In this document: positions 38,694-47,663 of the stretch, one piece after another
Layout of the letters: the number at the start of each line of letters is the position of its first letter
Position numbering within the stretch: the first letter of the stretch is position 1
DNA from: Streptomyces qaidamensis
GTDB lineage: Bacteria; Actinomycetota; Actinomycetes; Streptomycetales; Streptomycetaceae
NCBI RefSeq assembly: GCF_001611795.1
Contig: NZ_CP015098.1
Location: forward strand, 868,001-932,000
Direction of reading: 5' to 3'
Length of the DNA stretch: 64,000 nt
The notes under the pieces: generated by a model
Told to the model about the DNA's origin: nothing
The model's input: only the letters and a program-made list of their open reading frames with translations
The model's database searches: none
Program-made: the position numbers and the translations under genes

Positions 38694-40418
38694 ATGGCTG
38701 ACCAACTGCTCTTCAACCCGCGCACCTACGACCCCGCGCACTTCGACCCCGAGACCCGCCGCTTGCTGCGTGCCACCGTCGACTGGTTCGAGCAGCGCGG
38801 GAAGCGGCAGCTCATCGAGGACTACCGGTCCCGCGCCTGGCTCGGTGACTTCCTCGCCTTCGCCGCGAAGGAGAGCCTGTTCGCCACATTTCTGACGCCG
38901 TCGTCCGCTGCGGGAGAGGGGCAGCCGGACAAGCGGTGGGACACCGCCCGCATCGCCGCGCTCAACGAGATCCTCGGTTTCTACGGCCTGGACTACTGGT
39001 ACGCATGGCAGGTCACCATCCTCGGCCTCGGCCCGGTCTGGCAGAGCGACAACGCCGCCGCCCGTGCCCGCGCCGCAGAACTCCTTGCGCAGGGAGAGGT
39101 GTTCGCGTTCGGCCTGTCCGAGAAGGCCCACGGCGCCGACATCTACTCCACCGACATGCTGCTCGAGCCCGACGGCGACGGCGGCTTCCGCGCCACTGGC
39201 TCCAAGTACTACATCGGCAACGGCAACGCCGCCGGACTCGTCTCCGTCTTCGGCCGTCGTACCGACGTCGAGGGCCCCGACGGCTACGTGTTCTTCGCCG
39301 CCGACAGCCGTCATCCGGCCTACCACCTGGTCAAGAACGTCGTCGACTCGTCCAAGTTCGTCAGCGAGTTCCGCCTGGACGACTATCCCGTGACGTCCGA
39401 TGACGTCCTGCACACCGGCCGCGCGGCCTTCGACGCCGCCCTGAACACGGTCAACGTCGGCAAGTTCAACCTGTGCACCGCCTCGATCGGCATCTGCGAG
39501 CACGCGATGTACGAGGCCGTCACCCACGCCCACAACCGTGTCCTCTACGGCCGCCCCGTCACCGCCTTCCCGCACGTGCGACGCGAGCTGACCGACGCAT
39601 ACGTCAGGCTCGTCGGCATGAAGCTGTTCAGCGACCGCGCTGTCGACTACTTCCGCTCCGCCGGCCCGGACGACCGCCGCTACCTGCTCTTCAACCCGAT
39701 GACGAAGATGAAGGTGACCACGGAGGGCGAGAAGGTCATCGACCTGATGTGGGACGTCATCGCCGCCAAGGGCTTCGAGAAGGACAACTACTTCAGCCAG
39801 GCGGCCGTGGAGATCCGGGGCCTGCCGAAGCTGGAGGGCACGGTCCACGTCAACCTGGCGCTGATCTTGAAGTTCATGCGCAACCATCTCCTCGACCCGG
39901 CCGAGTACCCGGGTGTGCCTACCCGTCTCGACGCGGCCGACGACGACTTCCTGTTCCGGCAGGGACCGGCCCGAGGCCTGGGCTCAGTGCGCTTCCACGA
40001 CTGGCGCCCGGCCTTCGAGGCGTACGCGCATCTGCCCAACGTCGCTCGCCTGCGCGAACAGGCCGACGCGCTCTGCGAGTTCGTCGCCGCGGCCGCCCCC
40101 GACGCGGAGCAGAGCCGCGACCTCGACCTCGTCCTCTCGATCGGCCAGCTCTTCGCGCTCGTCGTGCACGGGCAGCTCGTCCTGGAGCAGGCCCGCTTGA
40201 CCGGACTCGACGAGGACGTACTCGACGAACTCTTCGCCGTGCTCGTACGGGACTTCTCCGGGCACGCCGTCGAACTGCACGGCAAGGACTCGGCAACCGA
40301 GCAGCAGCAAGAGTGGGCGCTGGCCTCGGTCCGGCGGCCGGTCGTCGACGAGGCGCGCACGGAGCGAGTCTGGCAGCGGGTCGAGGCGCTGTCCGGCACG
40401 TACGAGATGGCCCAGTAG
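38694..40418 (+). CDS. Acyl-CoA dehydrogenase family protein
   Basis: 574 residues, longer than the usual 380-400 because of extra N- and C-terminal helices. FAD/substrate blocks: FGLSEKAHGADIYSTDMLL (equivalent of the TEPxxGSD strand), RATGSKYYIGNGNAAGLVSVF, and the C-terminal helical domain (LCTASIGICEHAMYEAVTHA, NRVLYGRPVTAFPHVRREL, DLMWDVIAAKGFEKDNYF). Members of this long type oxidise acyl-CoAs of varied length. The specific substrate is unknown. It is downstream of padR and ends in a strong hairpin. Confidence 0.9.
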   Translation: MADQLLFNPRTYDPAHFDPETRRLLRATVDWFEQRGKRQLIEDYRSRAWLGDFLAFAAKESLFATFLTPSSAAGEGQPDKRWDTARIAALNEILGFYGLDYWYAWQVTILGLGPVWQSDNAAARARAAELLAQGEVFAFGLSEKAHGADIYSTDMLLEPDGDGGFRATGSKYYIGNGNAAGLVSVFGRRTDVEGPDGYVFFAADSRHPAYHLVKNVVDSSKFVSEFRLDDYPVTSDDVLHTGRAAFDAALNTVNVGKFNLCTASIGICEHAMYEAVTHAHNRVLYGRPVTAFPHVRRELTDAYVRLVGMKLFSDRAVDYFRSAGPDDRRYLLFNPMTKMKVTTEGEKVIDLMWDVIAAKGFEKDNYFSQAAVEIRGLPKLEGTVHVNLALILKFMRNHLLDPAEYPGVPTRLDAADDDFLFRQGPARGLGSVRFHDWRPAFEAYAHLPNVARLREQADALCEFVAAAAPDAEQSRDLDLVLSIGQLFALVVHGQLVLEQARLTGLDEDVLDELFAVLVRDFSGHAVELHGKDSATEQQQEWALASVRRPVVDEARTERVWQRVEALSGTYEMAQ

Positions 40419-40434
40419 GCGCGCCGCATCCACC

Positions 40435-40466
40435 ACCGGGGGCCGGGCCGCGGGCCGGCCCCCGGT
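40435..40466 (+). terminator. Perfect 12-bp hairpin after the acyl-CoA dehydrogenase gene
   Basis: Arms ACCGGGGGCCGG (40435-40446) and CCGGCCCCCGGT (40455-40466) with an 8-base loop, 17 bases after the stop codon. Confidence 0.8.
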
Positions 40467-40628
40467 CGGCCGGGGCCCGGCTCCGCGAGCGGCACCGGCA
40501 AGGCGCCAGGCGCTGACCCGGTCGGGCCGCGTTCCGGGCCGGCCGGGGCCGCTTGGGTTGAGGCTGACTACGCCGCCATCCTGCGGACACGCCCCAGGGT
40601 CTGTATCGAAAGTGGATCAGAGCACTCG

Positions 40629-41210
40629 TTGGCAGCCGAGCTCTTCGGGGCGCTGGCAGCGGTACACGGGGCGGGGCCGGCCCACCGAGATGTCAAACCG
40701 TCCCATGTGCTGTTGGGCCGCCGTAGTCCTCTGCTCATCGATTTCGGGATCGCGCGCGAGGGAGGACACGCGTCACACGAGGACCGGCGGTGTGATCGGT
40801 TCTCCCGGCTACCTGGCGCCGGAGCAGGTGAGTGCCGGGGAATCGGGTGCGCCGGGTGACGTCTTCTCGCTGGCCGCGGTACTGGTGTACGCGGCGACAG
40901 GTCGGGGCCCGTTCTCCAGCCCGAACGGCGAGTTCTCGCCCACGGTGCTGCTCTACCGCATCGTGCACCAGGAGCCGAACGTCGACGGCGTTCCGGCGCC
41001 CCTGGTCCCGCTCCTGGGGTCCTGTCTGACCAAGGACCCCGAGCAGCGGGCCACGCCGACACCGTCAGTGTGCTGTTGGCGCATGGGCGGCCGGTGCGGT
41101 ATCTGGCCGCAGTTGCTGCCCGATGGCTGGAGAAGGATCTCGCCGTGCGAGAGGAGGAGGCGCGCGCGTTGATCTCCGCAACAGTGCAACCCCCGGTACA
41201 GGCCTTCCAG
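40629..41210 (+). pseudogene. Serine/threonine protein kinase, 5'-truncated and frameshifted
   Basis: Frame one gives the catalytic loop HRDVKPSHVLL and LLIDFGIAREGG (40629 to about 40770). The activation segment and C-lobe continue in a second frame from about 40785: GGVIGSPGYLAPEQVSAGE, GDVFSLAAVLVYAATGRGPF, LLGSCLTKDPEQRATP. From about 41065 a third frame continues VLLAHGRPVRYLAAVAARWLEKD. The ATP-binding N-lobe (glycine loop and Lys) is absent. In the catalytic loop, the usual Asn is changed (KPSH for KPxN). At least two frameshifts plus a 5' deletion. Confidence 0.85.
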
Positions 41211-41300
41211 CTGCGACCTCTGAGGCAGTGGGCGGCGGCGCGGGAGCGGGAGACGCGGAGGGGGGCCGGGCCCCGGCCCGGCCTCGCGCCGACCTGACCC

Positions 41301-42236
41301 TCAACTCGGCGGACTGCAGATCGTCGCCCGCCCCGCCTCCACGGCCTCGGCGACCCGGGCCGTCGTCTCCCGCAGCCACATGTGCGCCGCGTCGTGCAGG
41401 TGTACCGGATGCCACCACAAGGCCTGCTGGATCGGCACGGCGTCATAGGGCGGTTCCATGATGCGGACGTGTGCGAGTCCGTCCAGCTCGTCGGCGAGAC
41501 GCCTCTGAAGGAGAGCTACCCGGCGGGTGCCCGCGACCAGGAGTGGCATCAGCTGGAAACTGTCGACCGAGACCGCCACGCGCGGCTCGATGCCGAGCGT
41601 GGCGATCTGGCGGGCGGCGGGGGCGTCGTAGGCACGTTGGTACGTCACCCACGGCAGTCGGGCCAGATCGTCGAGGGTCAGCTGCTCGCCGACCTCGGGG
41701 TTGTCGTCGGCGACGAGGAAGACCCAGCTGTCCTGGTAGAGCTCGACCGTGGGGAAGCCTCGAATGATGCCGTGGGGCAGCAGTAGCCCGTCCACGGTGC
41801 TGAGCAGCGGCCCGGTATTGTCGATGATTTCGTTCGGTACCTGCTTGAACCTCAGCCGGATGCCTGGTGCCTCGGCTTGGACGGTGCGGGCGAGCTCGGC
41901 GCCGAAGACGGCAACCGCATAGTCCGAGGCGATCAGCGTGAACTCGTGCTCCTCGCGGGAGGGATCGAATTCGGCCTGGCTGGCGAAGACGCGCTCCAGC
42001 AGGTCGCATGCGGTGGTGGTTCGGTCGAGGAGGGCCTGCCCGAGGGCGGTCAGTTCGTACCCTCCGCCCACCCGGGCGAGCAGGTCGTCGTCGAAGTGGC
42101 GGCGCAGCCGGGCCAGGGCCGCGCTCATGGCGGGTTGACTGAGCCCGATGCGCCGGCCGGCCCTGGTGACGTTGCGCTCCTGCAGGAGGGCGCGCAGGGC
42201 AACGACGAGGTTGAGGTCCAGGCTGGCCAGGTTCAC
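41301..42236 (-). CDS. LysR family transcriptional regulator
   Basis: 311 residues from GTG 42236 (VNLASLDLNLVVALRALL); ATG 42290 in the same frame is possible, adding 18 residues. The N-terminal helix-turn-helix (ERNVTRAGRRIGLSQPAMSAALARLRRHF) is of the NodD/PcpR-like type. The effector domain occupies about 90-300 (PNEIIDNTGPLLSTVDGLLLPHG, LARLPWVTYQRAY). Divergent from the FAH-led catabolic operon with a 127-base spacer that contains a matching dyad, so it is the expected regulator of that operon. Confidence 0.92.
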   Translation of the reverse strand: MNLASLDLNLVVALRALLQERNVTRAGRRIGLSQPAMSAALARLRRHFDDDLLARVGGGYELTALGQALLDRTTTACDLLERVFASQAEFDPSREEHEFTLIASDYAVAVFGAELARTVQAEAPGIRLRFKQVPNEIIDNTGPLLSTVDGLLLPHGIIRGFPTVELYQDSWVFLVADDNPEVGEQLTLDDLARLPWVTYQRAYDAPAARQIATLGIEPRVAVSVDSFQLMPLLVAGTRRVALLQRRLADELDGLAHVRIMEPPYDAVPIQQALWWHPVHLHDAAHMWLRETTARVAEAVEAGRATICSPPS

Positions 42237-42317
42237 GACGCATCCCAATTCCGGAGCCGGTACGTCGGTATTCACCGGCTGGATTCTCATATACAGGGAA
42301 TCGATTTCCCTGATTGC

Positions 42318-42334
42318 AATCTACGGGCCAGATT
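42318..42334. promoter_or_regulatory. LysR-type operator between lysR and the catabolic operon
   Basis: AATCT-ACGGGCC-AGATT, a perfect 5-bp dyad containing the T-N11-A pattern of LysR boxes, placed 82 bases from the regulator start and 30 bases from the FAH start. Confidence 0.65.
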
Positions 42335-42363
42335 AGTGGCACCGCAATCGGGAGGAAATCTCC

Positions 42364-43368
42364 GTGACATCCGCAGCCGCGTCGCAACTCTTCACCCCCT
42401 TCTCCGGACCGTTCGCCATCGGCACCCTCTCGGCACCGGGCGGGACAAGGTTCCCCGGCCTGGTGGCTCCGGACGGCCAGGTGCTCGACCTGCGTACGGC
42501 ACTGGATTCACCCGCGTTGACCACGCTCGCGCTCCTGGAGCGCTGGGGCGAGGAACTGCCACGCCTGCACACCCTCGCCGGGGACTCGACGCGCGACTGG
42601 CGGCCGCTGGCGGAGATGACCGTGCACGCGCCCGTCGAGCCCCGGCAGATCTTCCAGTCCGGCGCCAACTACCGGCAGCACGTGATCGACCTGGCGGTCG
42701 CACACCGCGCCCCGGACGCCCCGGGCACCGTCGAGGAGGCCCGCGCCGAGGTCGCGGCGGTCATGGACAAGCGGGCCGCCGAGGACCTCCCGTACGTCTT
42801 CATCGGCCTGCCGACCACGATCAGCGGTCCCTACGACGACGTGGTGCTGCCCGCTTGGGCCGAGAAGCCCGACTGGGAGCTGGAATTGGCCGCGGTGATC
42901 TCCCGCCCCGCCTACCGGGTCACCGTGGAGGAGGCGCTGGAGTACGTCGCGGGCTACACCATCGCCAACGACCTGACCGACCGCGCGAGCGTCTTCCGCC
43001 GGGACATGCCCCCGATCGGCACCGACTGGCTGCGCAGCAAGAACGCCCCCGGCTTCACCCCGCTCGGCCCCTGGATCGTCCCGGCCGGCTCCGTCGCGGA
43101 CCCGTCCGACCTGCAGGTCACCCTGAAACTCAACGGCGAGACCATGCAGGACGAGTCCACCAGCGACATGGTCTTCGGCGTCGCACGGTTGGTCTCGTAC
43201 ATCTCCCAGACCGCCCGACTGCTCCCCGGCGACATGGTCCTCACCGGCAGCCCGGCCGGCAACGGCATCCACTGGGGCCGGCTGCTGCGCGACGGCGACG
43301 TGATGGACGGCTCGGTCACCGGGCTCGGCGCCCAGCACACCCGCTGTGTCGCGGAGAAGACCCGATGA
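42364..43368 (+). CDS. Fumarylacetoacetate hydrolase (FAH) family protein
   Basis: 334 residues from GTG 42364 with GGAGGAAAT upstream. FAH fold: QIFQSGANYRQHVIDLA, the metal-binding Glu pair in DWELELAAVISRPAY, GYTIANDLTDRASVF with the Asp ligand, and the C-terminal GDMVLTGSPAGNG. Such proteins act as hydratases, isomerases or C-C hydrolases on 2-oxo-enoic acids from ring cleavage. First gene of the catabolic operon, coupled to the cyclase by an ATGA overlap. The exact reaction cannot be read from sequence. Confidence 0.92.
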   Translation: MTSAAASQLFTPFSGPFAIGTLSAPGGTRFPGLVAPDGQVLDLRTALDSPALTTLALLERWGEELPRLHTLAGDSTRDWRPLAEMTVHAPVEPRQIFQSGANYRQHVIDLAVAHRAPDAPGTVEEARAEVAAVMDKRAAEDLPYVFIGLPTTISGPYDDVVLPAWAEKPDWELELAAVISRPAYRVTVEEALEYVAGYTIANDLTDRASVFRRDMPPIGTDWLRSKNAPGFTPLGPWIVPAGSVADPSDLQVTLKLNGETMQDESTSDMVFGVARLVSYISQTARLLPGDMVLTGSPAGNGIHWGRLLRDGDVMDGSVTGLGAQHTRCVAEKTR

Positions 43369-44345
43369 GCCAGATGAGCGCCGACCGTATCGACCGTACC
43401 GATCCCGAGGCGGCGATCGCCGAAGCCGCCAAGGCGTACTCGAACTGGGGCCGCTGGGGCGAGGACGACGTGCTCGGCACGCTCAACTTCCTCGACGAGG
43501 CCAAGCGCCGCGAGGGCGCGGCCCTGATCCGCGACGGCGTCAGCTTCTCCCTGTCACAGGCCTTCGACATGGACGGCCCGCAGAAGGGCTGGCGGCGGCG
43601 TACGAACCCGGTGCACACGATGCTCGCCACCGGCACCGACGCCGCTCTGGGCGGCCAGGGCTTCCCGCACGGTTTCGGTGGCGCCGACGACGTGATCGCC
43701 ATGCCCTTGCAGTGCTCCACCCAATGGGACGGGCTCGGGCACATCTTCGACCACGGCAAGGCGTGGAACGGCCGCCCGGCGGAGAAGGTCGTCACCTGCG
43801 AAGGCGACCTGGTCACCGGCATCGAGCACATGGCTCCGCACGTCGCCGGGCGGGGCGTCCTCCTCGACGTGGGCCTGGTCATCGGTCAGGACGGCGAACT
43901 GCCCGACGGCTTCGCCATCACCGAGGACCACCTGACCGCAACAGCCGAGGCGCACGGCGTGACCGTCGGGCGTGGTGACCTGGTCCTCGTGCGCACCGGA
44001 CGGCTGGCCCGCGCCCGTCACGAAGGCTGGGGCGACTACGCGGGCGGACCGGCGCCGGGGCTGAGCTTCAGCACGGCCGGCTGGCTGCACCGGAGCGAGA
44101 TCGCCGGGATCGCCACCGACACCTGGGGCTTCGAGGTGCGGCCCAACGAGTTCGACCACGCCTTCCAGCCGCTGCACCAGGTCGCCATCCCCCATATCGG
44201 TCTGCTCATCGGGGAGATGTGGGACCTCGACGCCCTCGCCGCACATTGCGCCTCCGACGGCCGGTACGAGTTCTGGCTCACCGCCGCGCCACTGCCCATC
44301 ACCGGGTCCGTCGGCTCACCGGTGAATCCCATCGCCGTCATGTAA
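43365..44345 (+). CDS. Cyclase (kynurenine formamidase-like) family protein
   Basis: 326 residues from ATG 43365. The family core is LQCSTQWDGLGHIFDHGKAWNG and, later, HQVAIPHIGLLIGEMWDLDALA. In the classical metal-binding motif HxGTHxDxPxH, the first part is replaced by CSTQWDGLGH, which marks the long subgroup seen with aromatic degradation genes. Probably a metal-dependent hydrolase of an amide, ester or lactone intermediate. Starts inside the FAH stop; the next gene follows after 114 bases. Confidence 0.9.
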   Translation: MSQMSADRIDRTDPEAAIAEAAKAYSNWGRWGEDDVLGTLNFLDEAKRREGAALIRDGVSFSLSQAFDMDGPQKGWRRRTNPVHTMLATGTDAALGGQGFPHGFGGADDVIAMPLQCSTQWDGLGHIFDHGKAWNGRPAEKVVTCEGDLVTGIEHMAPHVAGRGVLLDVGLVIGQDGELPDGFAITEDHLTATAEAHGVTVGRGDLVLVRTGRLARARHEGWGDYAGGPAPGLSFSTAGWLHRSEIAGIATDTWGFEVRPNEFDHAFQPLHQVAIPHIGLLIGEMWDLDALAAHCASDGRYEFWLTAAPLPITGSVGSPVNPIAVM

Positions 44346-44459
44346 CGCCCTGGACGGCCGGGCGGGCCGCGCCCGGACGGCTACGCCACCCTCGCCGGCC
44401 CGGCCCGCAAGACCATCTCCGCCGCTCGAAGTCGCGCGGCACCATCTCAGGGAGAACCC

Positions 44460-45599
44460 ATGAACGACACCCGCCCCCGCACCGTCCTCGTCATAGGCGG
44501 CGGCGCGTCCGGCAACGCCGTGACCGTGCTGCTGCGGCGGGCGGGCATCGCCGTGGAACTGATCGAGGCCAAGCCCGACTGGAACGTGCTCGGCTCCGGC
44601 ATCACCCTCCAGGGCAACGCGCTGCGCGTGCTGCGCGAAGTGGGCGTGTGGGACAGGGTCCGGGAGAGCGGCTACGCCGTCGACGCCGTCGGCATGGCCG
44701 CGCCCGACGGGACCGTGTTCCACGTCCAGCAGGACTTCCGCACCGGTGGGGACGACCTGCCCCCGATCTTCGGCATGCAGCGGCCCCGGCTCCAGGAGAT
44801 TCTGTGTGAGGCCGTCCTCGAGAGCGGCGCGGCGGTACGCCTCGGCACCACCGCCGAGGAACTGGTCCAGGACGCGTCCGGCGTCACCGCCCGGTTCGGC
44901 GACGGCACCGAGAGCCGCTACGACCTTGTCATCGCCGCCGACGGCGTCGGCTCCCGCACGCGCGCCATGATCGGCATCAGCGACAAGCCCGAACCGACCG
45001 GCATGGCCATCTGGCGCGTCCCCGTGCCCCGCCCCGAGAACGTGGAGCGCATGACCCTGGCCTACGGCGGACCGTGCTACATCGCCGGCTACTGCCCGAC
45101 CAGCAAGAACACCATCTACGCCTATCTCGTCGAGGCCAACCGCGACCGCGCCTCCATCGACCCGGCCTCGTACGCGGACGAGATGCGGCGGCTGGCCGCG
45201 CCCTACGGAGGTGCGTGGCCGGAGATCGCCGCGAGCATCACCGACTCCGCCGAGGTCAACTACACCTGGTTCGAGCGGCTGCTCGTCGAGGGCTCCTGGC
45301 ACCGCGGGCGGGTCGTCCTGATCGGTGACGCGGCCCATGTCTGTCCCCCCACGCTCGCCCAGGGCGCGGCCATGTCGCTGGAGGACGCCTCCGTCCTGGC
45401 CGAGATGCTGGGCGGGGAGCAGGACTGGAGTTCCCTCGACGCCCTGCTGACCGGCTTCTACGAACGCCGTATCGACCGTGTCCGCATGGTGGTCGAAGCG
45501 TCCGTGCAACTCGGTCAGTGGCAGCTGGACGGCGTCCGTGACGCCGACGCACCCGGTCTGATGGGCCGCACGATGTCCGTCCTGATGGAGACCCCGTGA
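44460..45599 (+). CDS. FAD-dependent aromatic monooxygenase
   Basis: 379 residues, GGGAGAA upstream. Class A flavoprotein hydroxylase: VLVIGGGASGNAVTVLLRRAG (dinucleotide site), DLVIAADGVGSRTR (DG motif) and VVLIGDAAHVCPPTLAQGAAM (GD motif). Such enzymes hydroxylate phenolic or heteroaromatic acids using NAD(P)H and O2. The stop overlaps the next start by four bases (GTGA), so it is coupled to the amidohydrolase. Substrate unknown. Confidence 0.94.
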   Translation: MNDTRPRTVLVIGGGASGNAVTVLLRRAGIAVELIEAKPDWNVLGSGITLQGNALRVLREVGVWDRVRESGYAVDAVGMAAPDGTVFHVQQDFRTGGDDLPPIFGMQRPRLQEILCEAVLESGAAVRLGTTAEELVQDASGVTARFGDGTESRYDLVIAADGVGSRTRAMIGISDKPEPTGMAIWRVPVPRPENVERMTLAYGGPCYIAGYCPTSKNTIYAYLVEANRDRASIDPASYADEMRRLAAPYGGAWPEIAASITDSAEVNYTWFERLLVEGSWHRGRVVLIGDAAHVCPPTLAQGAAMSLEDASVLAEMLGGEQDWSSLDALLTGFYERRIDRVRMVVEASVQLGQWQLDGVRDADAPGLMGRTMSVLMETP

Positions 45600-46621
45600 A
45601 CTCCGCGAACCCCGTGGGTCCCCGGAACAGCGCCACGATCGACGTCCACGCGCACGTCCTGCTGCCGCCGGTCGAGGACGCCGTCGCCGGACACCCCGGG
45701 CTGGCCGCGGCCCGCGATCTCGACGCCCGCCGCAACGGCCCCGAGGCCATCGCCGTCAGCGGCCCGATGTTCCGCGACCGCTTCCCGAAACTGACCGACG
45801 TCAAGGCCCGGCTCGCCGCGATGGACGCCTCCGGGATCGACGTCCAGCTGGTCTCACCGTCTCCGTCGCACTACCACTACTGGGCCGACGAGGACCTGGC
45901 CCGTACGGTGTGGGAACTGGCCAACGAGGGCACGGCCGCGCACATCGCCCAGGCCCCGCAGCGGCTGCACGGCCTCGGTCTCGTCCCGCTCCAGCACCCG
46001 GGCCTCGCCGTCGAAGCCCTGGAGCACGCCCTCGGCCTGGGCTTGCGCGGGGTCGAGATATCGAGCCACGCGCCGGGACGCGAACTGTCGGACCCCGCGT
46101 ACGAACCGTTCTGGACACGGGCCGAGGAAACCGGCGCGATCCTCTTCCTGCACCCCTTCGGCTGCACGCTCGACGAGCGCCTCAACCGGTGGTACCTGTC
46201 CAACACCGTCGGCCAGCCGACCGAGAACGCCGTCGCCCTGTCCCACCTGATCTTCTCCGGAGTCCTGGACCGGCACCCGGGGCTGCGCATCGTCGCCGCC
46301 CACGGCGGCGGCTATCTGCCCACCCACATCGGCCGCTCCGACCACGCCTGGCTCGCCCGCACCGACACCCGCGGCTGCGCGTACCCGCCCAGCAGCTACC
46401 TCAAGCAGCTGTACTTCGACTCCCTCGTCCACGACCCGGACGTCCTGCGCGAGCTGATCCGGGTGGCCGGCCCCGACCGGGTGCTGCTCGGCTCCGACTT
46501 CCCCTTCGACATGGGCACCGACGACCCGCTCGGCGCTCTGCGCGACGTCATCGACCTGCCCGACCCCCACTTCCACGCCGTACGCGGCGGCAACGCGGCA
46601 GCGCTGCTGCGTCTCACCTGA
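45596..46621 (+). CDS. Amidohydrolase (ACMSD/decarboxylase-like)
   Basis: 341 residues from GTG 45596. Metal ligands: HxH in IDVHAHVLLPP, His in ILFLHPFGC, His in IVAAHGGGYLP and Asp in LLGSDFPFDMG. The pattern and length match the ACMSD-like branch of the amidohydrolase family, which includes non-oxidative decarboxylases of aromatic and ring-fission acids. It sits between a hydroxylase and a ring-cleavage dioxygenase, which fits decarboxylation of an aromatic carboxylic acid. Confidence 0.92.
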   Translation: MNSANPVGPRNSATIDVHAHVLLPPVEDAVAGHPGLAAARDLDARRNGPEAIAVSGPMFRDRFPKLTDVKARLAAMDASGIDVQLVSPSPSHYHYWADEDLARTVWELANEGTAAHIAQAPQRLHGLGLVPLQHPGLAVEALEHALGLGLRGVEISSHAPGRELSDPAYEPFWTRAEETGAILFLHPFGCTLDERLNRWYLSNTVGQPTENAVALSHLIFSGVLDRHPGLRIVAAHGGGYLPTHIGRSDHAWLARTDTRGCAYPPSSYLKQLYFDSLVHDPDVLRELIRVAGPDRVLLGSDFPFDMGTDDPLGALRDVIDLPDPHFHAVRGGNAAALLRLT

Positions 46622-46631
46622 GGAGCCCGAC

Positions 46632-47570
46632 ATGACCAACCGCCTGCTCACCCACCTGCGACACGTCGACCTCGCCGTGCCCGACTACGACAAGCAGCTC
46701 GACTTCTACGCCGGCGTCTGGGGCCTGACCAAGGTCGCCGAGGACTCCGGTATCTCCTTCCTGGCCGCCGAGGGCTCCCCCGAGCAGTACATCGTCCGGC
46801 TCCGCAAGGCCGAGGAGAAGCGCCTCGACCTCATCTCCTACGGCGCGGCGAACCCCGCCGACGTGGACACACTCGCCGAGCAACTCCTCGCGGGTGGAGT
46901 GCGGTTGATCTCCCAGCCGGGCAAGATCGACAGCCCCGGCGGCGGTTACGGCTTCCGCTTCTTCGACATCGACGGCCGCACCATCGAGGTCTCGGCCGAC
47001 GTCGAGGCACGTCGGCACCGTCGTATCGAGGAGAAGGAGTCCATCCCCGTCCGTCTCTCGCACGTCGTCCTGAACTCTCCCGACATCAACGCCACCCGCG
47101 CCTGGTACGAGCAGCACCTCGACTTCCGGCTGTCCGACACGATGACCTTGCCGCACATGGGCGAGGTCATGCACTTCATGCGGATCAGCAACCAGCACCA
47201 CTCCATGGCCATCGCCAGCGGTCCGCACACCTCCCTGCAGCACCTCTCCTTCGAGATGCGCGGCATCGACGAGTACATGCGCGGCTCCGGCCGCGTGATG
47301 CGCTCCGGCGCCCGCAAGATCTGGGGCCCCGGGCGGCACATGGCGGGCGACAACACCTTCACGTACTTCCTCGACCCGCACGGCAACACCGTGGAGTACA
47401 CCACCGAGCTCGAAAAGCTGGACGAGGACACCTGGCACCCGCACATCTACGACCTGACGAAGCCCGAGAACGCCGACCAGTGGGGCACGTCCAACCCGAT
47501 GAACGAGATGGTCGCCAAGGAGATGCTCAACGACGTCGACCGCGGCGTCTTCGTCGCTCCGCCGGTCTGA
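46632..47570 (+). CDS. VOC superfamily extradiol ring-cleavage dioxygenase
   Basis: 312 residues, two VOC modules. Module one: LRHVDLAVPDYDKQLDFYAGV; module two: LSHVVLNSPDINATRAWYEQHL with the ligands His (LSHVVLN), His (TSLQHLSFEMRG) and Glu (GNTVEYTTELEK). This arrangement is that of type I extradiol (catechol 2,3-) dioxygenases using Fe(II). It begins 10 bases after the amidohydrolase. Likely opens the ring of a catechol or hydroxylated heteroaromatic. The C-terminal 35 residues are variable. Confidence 0.92.
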   Translation: MTNRLLTHLRHVDLAVPDYDKQLDFYAGVWGLTKVAEDSGISFLAAEGSPEQYIVRLRKAEEKRLDLISYGAANPADVDTLAEQLLAGGVRLISQPGKIDSPGGGYGFRFFDIDGRTIEVSADVEARRHRRIEEKESIPVRLSHVVLNSPDINATRAWYEQHLDFRLSDTMTLPHMGEVMHFMRISNQHHSMAIASGPHTSLQHLSFEMRGIDEYMRGSGRVMRSGARKIWGPGRHMAGDNTFTYFLDPHGNTVEYTTELEKLDEDTWHPHIYDLTKPENADQWGTSNPMNEMVAKEMLNDVDRGVFVAPPV

Positions 47571-47663
47571 CCCCCTGACCCCGGGGGCTCGGCGCACTCC
47601 CCCGCCGTGCCATGCCGCCGGGCTCCCGGCCTGTGTCAACCCTCCCAGCTCCCTAGGAATGCC

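Noticed and set aside
41263..41290. GC-rich imperfect palindrome near the kinase pseudogene end
   Set aside because: The two halves do not pair exactly, and G/C runs of this kind occur often by chance here.
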